A stretch of DNA of 64,000 bases from Mycobacterium sp. MBM (lineage in GTDB: Bacteria > Actinomycetota > Actinomycetes > Mycobacteriales > Mycobacteriaceae): contig JAKJHY010000015.1 in NCBI GenBank assembly GCA_021648845.1, positions 1 through 64,000 on the forward strand, given 5' to 3'. A program made the position numbers and the translations under genes. Shown here in pieces: positions 21,634 to 30,058 of this stretch (position 1 is its first letter; each line of letters starts with the position of its first letter). The notes below the pieces were generated by a model. The model was not told the origin of the DNA. It made no database searches and was given only the letters and a program-made list of their open reading frames with translations.

Positions 21634-24135
21634 CTATTGGGCCAGTGCGGGTTCGGAGTGATCCAGGGTTACCGTCCACCGCCGCCGCACGGTTTCACCT
21701 GCGGCGCCGCGCTCATCGACGGTGACCTCGCCGGATACGAGTTCGGGTGCGAGGTCGTCGCCGACCCGGAACGGCAGCGACGATCGGGTGATGATCCAGC
21801 GGTCGGCATCCACGGTTCCCAGCGAGACCTCCAGGTCCATCAGGGCACGCGCGGTGTCCAGATCGGCCGCGGTCATGGCTTCTCGTAGCGGCATCCCCGG
21901 TGCCGGCGCACTCCCGTCGACGCGGCCGCGAACGTAGCCGAAATGCTCACCGACGCGCAGCAACATCCCCGCTCGGCCGGCGCCGTCGCGCAGGGACATC
22001 TCCAGACCGTGCGCTGCCGGCGGACCGGCCTCCCAGTCCTCGAAATAGTCACGTCCGACGCCGGTTTCGATGAGCACGTCGCCGGCCAGGTGCAGCCGGC
22101 CCCGATCGGGCAGCGGCTCGGCCGGGTGCAGATCGACCTCCCGCCGCCACGTCCAGTGCCCGCCGTCGTGGGTGAGGTGCCCGGCGAAGGCTTGCAGCCT
22201 GCACAACGCGATCAGGTCATCGCGGGTCAGTTCGTCCAGGGCAGCGGCGGTGATGGCCGGCATGTCCGCCGGGATGCGCAAGTCGATGTAGGACTGTCCG
22301 GCCTGCAACCACAGCACGTCGGTGGTGGTGTCCACGGCGGTGCCCGGTGTCGCCAGGGCCAGCCGACGCCACCTGCGATGGACGATATCGGCGCGGGTGA
22401 CCTCGGTGCCGCGGCCGACGCGCCGAAGATAGCTCGGCCAGTCGCCGTGATGGGTGATGTCCTGCCCGGCGTCCCACGCCTCGGCGGTGCAGCCGAACCC
22501 GATCACCTCGGTACCGTCGGCGAGTGTGACCTGTCCCAGGGACATCGGCGCGGGCAGCGCGGCCAGGAAGTCGCCCAGCATCGCGGTCCCGATCAGCCAG
22601 AGCTCACCGTAGATCGCGGTGCCGTGTCCGGTGCCGACCCGCGCGAGCCCGGGTTTGGGTGGGTCGGTGTCCAGTCGGGCCAGCCGATACCGCGGTGCCG
22701 TGCGCGCCGGACCGCACCAGCGCGCGCCGCGCTCGTCGAGCTGCCAGGCCAGCGGCTGACCGCGCAGGTGCGCACCCACCACTAGCAGTGCGGCAGTGGG
22801 CAGACCGGCCCGCGCCGGCCACGGCGTCTCGGGTGCGGCCGCCGACGCCGCGCCGGGGAGCGCGACACCGTCGGTGCCCATCATCACCATCCGGGCCACC
22901 TCCAGCGCCAGCGCGTCGGCCCCCGCACGCGCAACCACACTGACCCCGAATTGCCCTCCCTGCGAATCCGTTCCGGAGGGCACGGCCACCGCGCACAGAT
23001 CCATCAGGTTGCAGAAGTTGGTGTACGTGCCCAGCCGAGAGTTGACACCGACCGGGTCGGCGTTCACTTCCTCGATGGTGGGATGCCCGGTGGTGGTCGG
23101 GATGAGCAGGGCGTGACAGTCGGACAGCTCGGCCATCGCCGCCGCGGTCAGTTCGGACAAGCGGGTCCGGTCGGCCAGCAGCCGGGTGGCCGGCACCGTA
23201 CCGGCCGCGGTGATGATGCCCGCCACCGTCGGATCCAATTGCGGCGCTCCGCGATGTGCGTCCACGAACACCCCGACCGCCTCATGGCGTTCGGCGACGA
23301 GCCCGCCGTCATACAGCAGCCGGGCGGCGTCCAGAAACGGGCCGAGGTCGATCTCGACGATCTCGGCCCCGTGCGCGGCGAGCCGGTCGGTCGCCGCCCG
23401 GAACGCCATCGCCCACTCATGGCCCAGTTCGGGCAGCGCGTGGGGGACCGCGACGCGGGGTGCGGGCGGTGCGGTCAGCGGGGCGTCGGCGGGGAAGCCT
23501 CGCGCGCCGCCGGCGATGACGCCGACCGCGGCCTCGGCGGTGCCGATATCGCGCGCGAAGACGGTGACACAGTCATAGGACCGGCAGGCCGGGATCACCC
23601 CGTCGGTCGGCACCACGCCGAGGGTGGGTTTGATACCCACGATCCCCTGCAGGGCGGCCGGTACCCGGCCCGACCCCGCGGTGTCGGTGCCCAGCGCGAT
23701 ATCGACGAGTCCGAGCGCGACCGCAACCGCCGAGCCGGAGCTGGAACCTCCCGAGATGTGGGTGGGGCGCCGGGCATCGCGCACAGCGCCGTGCGGGCTG
23801 CGGGTCCCGACCAGCCCGGTGGCGAACTGGTCGAGGTTGGTGGCACCGATGATGACCGCCCCGGCTGCGCGCAGCCGAGCCACCGCCGTGGCATCCTCGG
23901 CCGCGGGCCCGGCGGCGTAGCCCGGGCAGGCCGCCGTGGTGGCGATGCCGGCCACGTCGATGTTGTTCTTCACCGCGGCGACCAGGCCGGCCAACGGCAG
24001 CGATCGGTCTGCCGCGTCGACGGCTTCGGCATCGGCCAGCGCATCGGCGAACGGCCGCAACGTGATCCAGATCTCCGGGCGGGCGGCCGCCTCGATGGCG
24101 GCGTAGGCGGCCCGGACCCGTTCGGCGGCGCTCAT
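21634..24135 (-). CDS. allophanate hydrolase with an extra C-terminal domain
   Basis: 833 residues. Residues 1-430 are an amidase-signature domain: Lys56, the Ser pair in SGGSSSGSA (cis-Ser ~131) and nucleophile Ser155 in DTAGSGRVPA. Residues ~440-572 are the allophanate hydrolase C-terminal domain (GTAIYGELWLIG to DITHHGDWPSYL). Typical enzymes (AtzF type, ~600 aa) end here. About 260 more residues follow (~573-833) with VLWLQAGQSYIDLRIPAD, CRLQAFAGHL, WTWRREVDLHP and DYFEDWEAG motifs; I cannot assign this domain. The enzyme should convert allophanate to ammonia and CO2. The ATG overlaps the carboxylase stop (ATGA). Confidence 0.9.
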   Translation of the reverse strand: MSAAERVRAAYAAIEAAARPEIWITLRPFADALADAEAVDAADRSLPLAGLVAAVKNNIDVAGIATTAACPGYAAGPAAEDATAVARLRAAGAVIIGATNLDQFATGLVGTRSPHGAVRDARRPTHISGGSSSGSAVAVALGLVDIALGTDTAGSGRVPAALQGIVGIKPTLGVVPTDGVIPACRSYDCVTVFARDIGTAEAAVGVIAGGARGFPADAPLTAPPAPRVAVPHALPELGHEWAMAFRAATDRLAAHGAEIVEIDLGPFLDAARLLYDGGLVAERHEAVGVFVDAHRGAPQLDPTVAGIITAAGTVPATRLLADRTRLSELTAAAMAELSDCHALLIPTTTGHPTIEEVNADPVGVNSRLGTYTNFCNLMDLCAVAVPSGTDSQGGQFGVSVVARAGADALALEVARMVMMGTDGVALPGAASAAAPETPWPARAGLPTAALLVVGAHLRGQPLAWQLDERGARWCGPARTAPRYRLARLDTDPPKPGLARVGTGHGTAIYGELWLIGTAMLGDFLAALPAPMSLGQVTLADGTEVIGFGCTAEAWDAGQDITHHGDWPSYLRRVGRGTEVTRADIVHRRWRRLALATPGTAVDTTTDVLWLQAGQSYIDLRIPADMPAITAAALDELTRDDLIALCRLQAFAGHLTHDGGHWTWRREVDLHPAEPLPDRGRLHLAGDVLIETGVGRDYFEDWEAGPPAAHGLEMSLRDGAGRAGMLLRVGEHFGYVRGRVDGSAPAPGMPLREAMTAADLDTARALMDLEVSLGTVDADRWIITRSSLPFRVGDDLAPELVSGEVTVDERGAAGETVRRRWTVTLDHSEPALAQ

Positions 24136-27100
24136 GCCGGCCCACCCGGACCGACGACGACCAGCGGTGTGCCGGGGTCGACCTGATGCCCGGCCGAGAC
24201 CAGGATCTGGGTGATGACACCGTCGGACGGCGCGCGCAGGACGGTCTCCATCTTCATCGCCTCCAGCGCCAATAGCGGCTGACCGGTGACGACCTGTTCG
24301 CCGACTGCCACGTCGACCTTCCATACGCTCGACGAGAACGGTGCGTCGACGCGGTGATCGCCGTCGCCGAGCACCAGATCCTCGGTGCCGACCGGAACGT
24401 TGGCCGCGGCCCGTTCGGCGCGGTCGAATTCTCCGGCGTGCTCCCACGCGGCCCGCTCCGCGGCGAACGCGCTCGCCTGCTGCGCCCGGAACGCGGCGAT
24501 GTCCTCGGCGTTCTCGGCCAGGAAGCGGTCGTGTTCGGCCAGGGAAAAGGTCCCGTCGGTGATATCCACCGTGCCGCGCCCGGCCGCCATGTCCGCGCGC
24601 AGTTCCAGCAGTTCCTCGGCCGACACCGGATACCAGGAGATCCGGTCGAAGAACCGCAGCAGCCAGGGGCTGCCGGGCTCGAACGGGGCGGTGTCGCGGT
24701 ACCGACTCCACACCTGGGTGGTCCGGCCGACGAATTGGTATCCGCCGGGGCCTTCCATACCGTAGATGCACAGGTAGGCGCCGCCGATGCCGACGGAGTT
24801 CTCCGCGGTCCAGGTGCGGGCCGGGTTGTACTTGGTGGTGACCAGCCGGTGCCGGGGGTCCAGGGGAGTGGCCACCGGGGCGCCCAGGTAGACGTCACCC
24901 AGTCCCAGCGTCAGGTACTCCGCCGCGAACACGGTGTCATAGACGCCGGCCTGGTCTGCCAAACCGTTGATCCGCCTGATGAATTCGATATTCGACGGGC
25001 ACCACGGCGCATCGTCGCGCACCCCGGAGGTGTATCGGGCGATGGCCTCCCGGGTGGCCGGGTCGTCCCAGCTCAACGGGAGCCGGACCCGCCGGCTCGG
25101 CACCACCAGTTCGGAGGAGGCCGGCAGGTCGTCCTCGATCTCGGCGAGTAGCCCGAGTAGCCGCGGAACCGGCAGCACGTCGGGGTCGACGTGCACCTGC
25201 AGTGACCGGATCCCGGGAGTCAGGTCTTGAATACCTGCATGCGTGTCCGTCAATCTCTGATGCAGCGCGTGTACGCGGGCCCGCAACGCGAGATCCAGGA
25301 CGATATCGCCGTATTCGACCAGTACGTTGTCATCGCCGCTGCGGCGGTAGGTGACTGTCGGTGCACCGTCGACACCGGCCCGCCGGGCCAGCACGCCGTC
25401 ATCGCCGTCCCCGCCGCGGGGCAGTAGGTCGACCCGGCGGCGGCCCAGTGCGGTGCGCGATGGCGCGTCGGCGGCGCGGACGGCGACGAATCGCACGGTG
25501 TCACCGGGGCGCAGTTGGCCCAGTTTCCACCGCTGCCCCGACACTACGGTGACGGGGCAGACGAATCCGCCGAGGCTCGGGCCGTCGGGACCGAGCAGGA
25601 TCGGGGTGTCCCCGGTGAAGTCCAGCGCGCCGACCGAATAGGCGTTGTCGTGGATGTTCGACGGGTGCAGGCCGGCCTCGCCGCCATCGGGACGGGCCCA
25701 CTGCGGTTTGGGGCCTTCCAGGCGCACACCGGTGCGGGCGGAGTTGAAGTGCACCCGGTAGGCGGCCTCGAACAGGGTGTCCATATCGCTTCGGGTGAAG
25801 AAATCCGGTGCGCCGTGCGGCCCCTCGGTGACGGCGAGTTCCCATTCGGTGCCGAAAAGGGGGCGGTCCTGCGGTGGCACCGCGCCGCCGGATGTGACCT
25901 CGATATCTTTGGTGCGCAACACATCACCGGCGTGCAGCTCACGGCCCCCGTGTCCGCCGAACCCGCCGAGTGTGAAGGTCGATGCGCTACCGAGGTAGGC
26001 GGGCACGTCGAGACCACCGGCCAGCAGCACATAGGTGCGCAGGCCGGTCGTCTCGGCCGCACCGATGTCGAGTACGCCGTCGGCCGGGACGGTCACCGGT
26101 TCCCACATCGGCACGGGCACACCGTCGACGGTCACCAGGCATTCGGCGCCGGTGACACACACCCTCGCGGGGCGGGTGAACCGCAGCGCGGGGCCCGATG
26201 CCGTGCACTCCAGACCCGCGGCGTCGTCGGGATTGCCCAGGGCGCGGTTACCGAGCCGGAAGGACAGATCGTCCATCGGGCCACTCGGTGGCACGCCGAC
26301 CTGCCACAGCCCGACCCGGCCGGGCACATCCTGGACGGTGGTGAGCAGGCCCGGCCGCTCGACGGTGATGCGCGGCCGGGGATCGGTCACCCCGGCGAGT
26401 GTCGCGGTGCTGTGTTCGGCGGCACGCACATCGGGGTGATCGAGGGCCGCACACAGCATTCCGATATTGGCCTCGATACCGTGCAGCTCGGTGTCGGCCA
26501 GGGCCTCACCCAGCCGGCTCAGCGCGGTGTCCCGGTCATCGGCACGGGCGATCACCTTGGCCAGCAAGGGATCATAGGAGGCGGTGACCTCGGTGCCGTC
26601 CTGCACCCAGCCGTCCACCCGGATATCGGGGAAGTGGTCGCCGTCTGGCAGGCGGACCGCGGTGATGGTGCCGACGCTGGGCCGGTAATCCCGGGTCGGG
26701 TCCTCGGCGTAGATGCGGGCCTCCACCGCGTGACCGCTCAACGGTACTGTGCCGCTGCGGTATTCGTCGAACATCTGCGCGTCGCCGGCGGCCAGCCGCA
26801 TCATCCAGGCGGCCAAGTCCACACCGGTGACGGCCTCGGTGACGGGATGCTCGACCTGTAGACGGGCGTTGACCTCCAGAAAGGAGGCCTCCCGGCGTTC
26901 GGCGTCGTAGACGAACTCGACGGTGCCCGCCGAGCGGTAGTTCACCGACTCGGCCAGCGCCCGCGAGGTGGCGTGCAACTGGTCACGGATGTGGTCGGGA
27001 AGAGCCGGCGCGGGTGCCTCCTCGATGACCTTCTGGTGCCGGCGCTGCAGTGAGCAGTCCCGGTCGCCCAGGGACAGCACGCGTCCGGTGCCGTCGCCGA

Positions 27101-27734
27101 AGATCTGCACCTCGACGTGGCGGGCGTTCTCGACGTAGCGTTCGACGAACACCCCGGCCGAGCCGAAGCTGCGTTCGGCTTGGGACACCACCCGCTGATA
27201 CGCCGAACGCAATTGTCCGGCATCCCGGCACACCTGCATGCCGATACCGCCGCCACCGCCGGTGGCTTTGAGCATCACCGGGTAGCCGATGGTGCCGGCG
27301 GCGTTCACCGCGGCGACCGGGTCAGCCAGCAGATCCGAGCCGGCGAAGATGGGGACGCCTGCCGCCCGGGCCGCGGCGCGTGCGGTGTGTTTGGTGCCGA
27401 ACCGGCGCAACTGATCGGGGGTGGGTCCGGCGAAGGCAAACCCGGCCGCCTGCACCGCGGCGGCGAAATCGGCGTCCTCGGAAAGGAAGCCGTATCCGGG
27501 GTGCACGATCGTGGCGCCGCTGGCGGCGGCGGCGGCGAGAATGGCGTCGGTGCGCAGATAGCTGTCCCGCGGCGCCGCGGGTCCCACCCGCAGCGCCTCA
27601 TCGGCCAGCGCGACGTGCGGTGCGCCGCGGTCGGCATCGGAAAAGACAGCGACAGCGCGCATCCCGAGGACATGCGCGGCGCGGATGAGACGGACCGCGA
27701 TCTCACCGCGGTTGGCGATCAAGACCGTGTTCAT
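24132..27734 (-). CDS. biotin-dependent urea/guanidine carboxylase
   Basis: 1200 residues. Biotin carboxylase domain at 1-~450, with ATP loop KATGGGGGIGM (156-166), VEVQIFGDG and the FLEVNARLQVEHPVTE active-site strand. The carboxyltransferase is built of KipA/KipI-like (AHS2, AHS1) halves from ~455 (TTVQDVPGRVGLWQVGVP) to ~1010. The biotinyl domain has the EAMKMET motif near the end, biotinyl Lys ~1161. Family members carboxylate urea to allophanate or guanidine to carboxyguanidine using ATP and bicarbonate. Linked DUF1989 genes favour guanidine. Overlaps of four bases on both sides couple its translation to its neighbours. Confidence 0.93.
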   Translation of the reverse strand: MNTVLIANRGEIAVRLIRAAHVLGMRAVAVFSDADRGAPHVALADEALRVGPAAPRDSYLRTDAILAAAAASGATIVHPGYGFLSEDADFAAAVQAAGFAFAGPTPDQLRRFGTKHTARAAARAAGVPIFAGSDLLADPVAAVNAAGTIGYPVMLKATGGGGGIGMQVCRDAGQLRSAYQRVVSQAERSFGSAGVFVERYVENARHVEVQIFGDGTGRVLSLGDRDCSLQRRHQKVIEEAPAPALPDHIRDQLHATSRALAESVNYRSAGTVEFVYDAERREASFLEVNARLQVEHPVTEAVTGVDLAAWMMRLAAGDAQMFDEYRSGTVPLSGHAVEARIYAEDPTRDYRPSVGTITAVRLPDGDHFPDIRVDGWVQDGTEVTASYDPLLAKVIARADDRDTALSRLGEALADTELHGIEANIGMLCAALDHPDVRAAEHSTATLAGVTDPRPRITVERPGLLTTVQDVPGRVGLWQVGVPPSGPMDDLSFRLGNRALGNPDDAAGLECTASGPALRFTRPARVCVTGAECLVTVDGVPVPMWEPVTVPADGVLDIGAAETTGLRTYVLLAGGLDVPAYLGSASTFTLGGFGGHGGRELHAGDVLRTKDIEVTSGGAVPPQDRPLFGTEWELAVTEGPHGAPDFFTRSDMDTLFEAAYRVHFNSARTGVRLEGPKPQWARPDGGEAGLHPSNIHDNAYSVGALDFTGDTPILLGPDGPSLGGFVCPVTVVSGQRWKLGQLRPGDTVRFVAVRAADAPSRTALGRRRVDLLPRGGDGDDGVLARRAGVDGAPTVTYRRSGDDNVLVEYGDIVLDLALRARVHALHQRLTDTHAGIQDLTPGIRSLQVHVDPDVLPVPRLLGLLAEIEDDLPASSELVVPSRRVRLPLSWDDPATREAIARYTSGVRDDAPWCPSNIEFIRRINGLADQAGVYDTVFAAEYLTLGLGDVYLGAPVATPLDPRHRLVTTKYNPARTWTAENSVGIGGAYLCIYGMEGPGGYQFVGRTTQVWSRYRDTAPFEPGSPWLLRFFDRISWYPVSAEELLELRADMAAGRGTVDITDGTFSLAEHDRFLAENAEDIAAFRAQQASAFAAERAAWEHAGEFDRAERAAANVPVGTEDLVLGDGDHRVDAPFSSSVWKVDVAVGEQVVTGQPLLALEAMKMETVLRAPSDGVITQILVSAGHQVDPGTPLVVVGPGGPA

Positions 27735-28387
27735 GCGCCCACCCGGTCCCGCGTGACGATCATCTGAACCGGGGTCGGGTCGAAGGCGTTGCACGGGTTG
27801 TTGATCTGCGGGCAGTTCGACACCAGCACCAGGGTGTCGACATCGGCACGCAGCGCAACCCGCTTACCGGGGGCCGACAATCCGTCGACGATGCCGAGCG
27901 CGCCGTCGGGATCCACCGGCACGTTCATGAACCAGTTGATATTGCTGGCGAGGTCACGGGCGTCGAGTCCGTGTCGCGATCCCTCCAGCAGGAAGTTCTC
28001 CAGACAGCCGTGCTGGGCGCGGGTGTGCTGCCCGTAACGCAGGGTGTTGGACTCCTTCGAGCAGGCACCGCCCAGGGTGTCGTGCACACCCACCTCGTCG
28101 GCGACGACCGTCATCAGCGCGTCCCCGGTGTCCGCGCGCAGCACCGACCCGGTGGTCAGCGTGATCCGGCCCTGTCGGCGGATCGTCTCCGGCGCCGAGT
28201 ACCGCACGCCGGTATCGGCAGCGGAGTAGAGCAGGCAGTCGACGGCCTGATTACCGGCCAGGTCGACGATGGTCAGCACGTCGCCGGCGGCCACGATCGC
28301 CGACCAGGCAGCGCGTGCCGGCACGAACTCGTCCAGGACGACGGTGCCGGGAATCAGCGCGGGCAACCCCGCAGCGGTGGTGCTCAC
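27731..28387 (-). CDS. DUF1989 protein, urea carboxylase-associated protein 1 type
   Basis: 218 residues. Seen: LAGNQAVDCLLYSA, an LGGACSKESN segment, SNINWFMNVPV, and SNCPQINNPCNAFDPTP near the C-terminus, all hallmark patterns of UAAP1. UAAP1 and UAAP2 are now understood to form carboxyguanidine deiminase (CgiAB), which turns carboxyguanidine into allophanate plus ammonia. Where I expect DTCGxHD, this protein has DEVGVHD. The GTG start at 28387 overlaps the UAAP2 stop (GTGA), and the stop overlaps the carboxylase start (ATGA). Confidence 0.9.
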   Translation of the reverse strand: MSTTAAGLPALIPGTVVLDEFVPARAAWSAIVAAGDVLTIVDLAGNQAVDCLLYSAADTGVRYSAPETIRRQGRITLTTGSVLRADTGDALMTVVADEVGVHDTLGGACSKESNTLRYGQHTRAQHGCLENFLLEGSRHGLDARDLASNINWFMNVPVDPDGALGIVDGLSAPGKRVALRADVDTLVLVSNCPQINNPCNAFDPTPVQMIVTRDRVGA

Positions 28388-29247
28388 AGTTGTCCCCTCG
28401 CGATGAGGTCGGCGTCGGTGTTGGCGATCGCCTGGCGGTGCTCGGGCCCCAACGGGCCCACCAACTCTCCGTCGGTGAGGCGATTCAGGTCGGCGGGAGC
28501 AGGCCAGGCGTGGATCAGCAGTTCAGAACAGGTGAATTCGGGTCGCGGGTCCAGCGGGTGCGCGGTATTGGCCAGCAGCACAACGGCATCCACGTGCAAC
28601 AGCAGGTCCACCGCGGTGCCCGCACCCGCCGATCCGAGCCAGTCGAAGGTGCCGTCGGCCCGCACCCGGACACCCTGGAAGAACGACACCGACGGCGGCA
28701 GGTCGCGGCGGTCCAGCCCGTGTTTCAGGGCGGCGAGGGTGAACAGTTCCCGGCCGGCCGGGGACGGCGACTCCGGTGCGGCCGCGCCGTAGCGTTCCAG
28801 GTTGCCTGCCCGCGTGGAGGTTCCGGTCAGCGCGTCATGGGCGCCGGAGGTGTCGGACACGATGGTCGCGAGCACCCGGCCGAAACCACTGAGCAACGGG
28901 TGACCGACGCCCAGATAGGCCTGCCAGGGCACCTTCACGGTATCGGCGACATTGAGTCGCTCATGGGGTGCGTCGGCCCGGTGCAACAGCAGGTGCGCGC
29001 ACGCCGCACCGTTCGGGTCGGCGAACCGGACCCTGGTGCCGCGCGCGAGTACCGCGCTCGAATAGCCGCCGGGCGCTACGGTTTCGGACCACACCAGTTC
29101 ATCGGGGGACACCCCGTCAGGTGTCGTCGGGGACGTCGACGCCGGGATGTGTCGCATGAATTGCGCGGTGCGCCCGTGCTGGGCGCGTGCATGCGCCCGG
29201 GCCCCTGCCGTGGTGGCGGTTTCGGACGCCGTGTCGGTGCTGCTCAC
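28384..29247 (-). CDS. DUF1989 protein, urea carboxylase-associated protein 2 type
   Basis: 287 residues, first gene of the operon. Seen: VAPGGYSSAVLARGTRVRFAD, then AHLLLHRADAPHERLNVADT and VSDTSGAHDALTGTS, matching the UAAP2 pattern (typical PGGxxWS...RGTxLR and DTCGWHD), with Ser in place of the usual Cys. Expected partner of the UAAP1-type protein in carboxyguanidine deiminase. About 45 N-terminal residues (to PASTSPTTPDG) are low-complexity. GTG 29247 is chosen because GAGGG lies six bases upstream. The promoter region beyond it holds twin palindromes and a GlnR-like box. Confidence 0.88.
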   Translation of the reverse strand: MSSTDTASETATTAGARAHARAQHGRTAQFMRHIPASTSPTTPDGVSPDELVWSETVAPGGYSSAVLARGTRVRFADPNGAACAHLLLHRADAPHERLNVADTVKVPWQAYLGVGHPLLSGFGRVLATIVSDTSGAHDALTGTSTRAGNLERYGAAAPESPSPAGRELFTLAALKHGLDRRDLPPSVSFFQGVRVRADGTFDWLGSAGAGTAVDLLLHVDAVVLLANTAHPLDPRPEFTCSELLIHAWPAPADLNRLTDGELVGPLGPEHRQAIANTDADLIARGQL

Positions 29248-29274
29248 TGACCACCCTCGCGAAGTCGGGAGCCC

Positions 29275-29294
29275 GCCGCGCGGCGGGCTTTCTG
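29275..29294. repeat. palindromic GC-rich hairpin
   Basis: AGCCCGCCGC-GCGGCGGGCT is a perfect 20-base palindrome in the leader of the operon, just upstream of its first ribosome site. It could be a leader hairpin for the minus-strand operon; on the plus strand it is followed by TTCT, like a terminator. Confidence 0.45.
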
Positions 29295-29305
29295 TCGACT
29301 GACAG
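29292..29305. promoter_or_regulatory. CTGTC-N4-GACAG palindrome, copy 1
   Basis: CTGTC-GACT-GACAG, 45 bases before the UAAP2 gene start. It has the same arms and spacing as copy 2 at 29387-29400, 95 bases away. The pair flanks the promoter region and is a candidate for the same dimeric regulator binding twice. Confidence 0.6.
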
Positions 29306-29382
29306 TTTTCGCGCTCCGGAAGCGATGGTGGTTGCGGCGATGTAACCGATGATTCGGATGCTGTTAACAGCGTGCTGCGATT

Positions 29383-29400
29383 GTTTCTGTCAAGTGACAG
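29383..29400. promoter_or_regulatory. GlnR-like box overlapping CTGTC-N4-GACAG copy 2
   Basis: On the minus strand GTCAC-TTGACA-GAAAC (29398-29383) fits the actinobacterial GlnR consensus GTNAC-N6-GAAAC exactly. The same bases contain CTGTC-AAGT-GACAG (29387-29400). Another dyad, CTGTTAACAG, is at 29361-29370. The position, ~140 bases upstream of the operon and ~50 bases before the divergent gene, fits nitrogen-starvation control. Confidence 0.55.
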
Positions 29401-29452
29401 GTATTGGCGCGCGCTGCCGTCCCTATGATTGAGCCCGCAAGGAGGGCAAGTG

Positions 29453-29995
29453 ATGTTCGGGCGCCCCGTGACAGCGGACTTCGACCTGTCGGGCGACGAG
29501 CTGCGGATCGTTGCCGGGTACGTGGCCACCGCCGCCGACGCGCTGCTCGCGCGATACGAACACGTGCACCCCGAGGACACCCGGCCACGCGAGGCCGTCG
29601 CGGCGGCGTGGCTTTTCGTCGACGGTGCGCCGCGCACCAGGCTGCAACGGAGCGCATCGATGAAAGCGCACCGCGCGGCGGCGAGCGCTGCCGATGAGGT
29701 CGCGCGGCTGGCCGCCCAGGCCGCCGGCGACGCCGCGGCCGGCGCCTACCTGCATCCGATCGCCAGGGCACACCAGGTTGGCCACATCCTGCGCGCGGAC
29801 GCCAATGCCGCACGGATCGCCGAGATCACCGCCGCCGACCCGGCCGCCGCGCACGCCAGTATCGCGCGTTCGGTCGGTCGCGCCACGCCCGCGTTGCGGG
29901 AGATCCTGCGACGCTATCCGCCCGTTGCGCCGGGACGCAGCCGCCGCGCTGCGCTGCTGGCATCCCTGGACGGCGCGCTGCGGGCCACCCCCTAG
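29453..29995 (+). CDS. putative immunity-protein-like (Imm-5 type) helical protein
   Basis: 180 residues, almost all alpha-helical and alanine-rich. The order DTRPREAVAAAWLFVDG, then repeated A/H-rich helices (AAAGAYLHPIARAHQVGHILRADA) resembles proteins annotated as 'putative immunity protein' (Imm-5 like). Such proteins are named from toxin-antitoxin context, but here no toxin gene is adjacent: the next gene encodes a membrane protein. ATG 29453 follows AGGAGGGCAAGTG. It is divergent from the nitrogen operon, sharing its 200-base intergenic region. Function remains open. Confidence 0.7.
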   Translation: MFGRPVTADFDLSGDELRIVAGYVATAADALLARYEHVHPEDTRPREAVAAAWLFVDGAPRTRLQRSASMKAHRAAASAADEVARLAAQAAGDAAAGAYLHPIARAHQVGHILRADANAARIAEITAADPAAAHASIARSVGRATPALREILRRYPPVAPGRSRRAALLASLDGALRATP

Positions 29996-30058
29996 AACTG
30001 GGCAAACGCCGGATGCGGACGCCCCGCGCGCCGATGCCCCGTTGCTACGATTGCCGGC

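Noticed and set aside
29248..29452. Guanidine riboswitch (types I, II or III) upstream of the carboxylase operon
   Set aside because: I looked for the conserved type I blocks, paired ACGR-loop hairpins of type II and the type III pseudoknot pattern and saw none; only the GC-rich palindrome at 29275-29294 is present.
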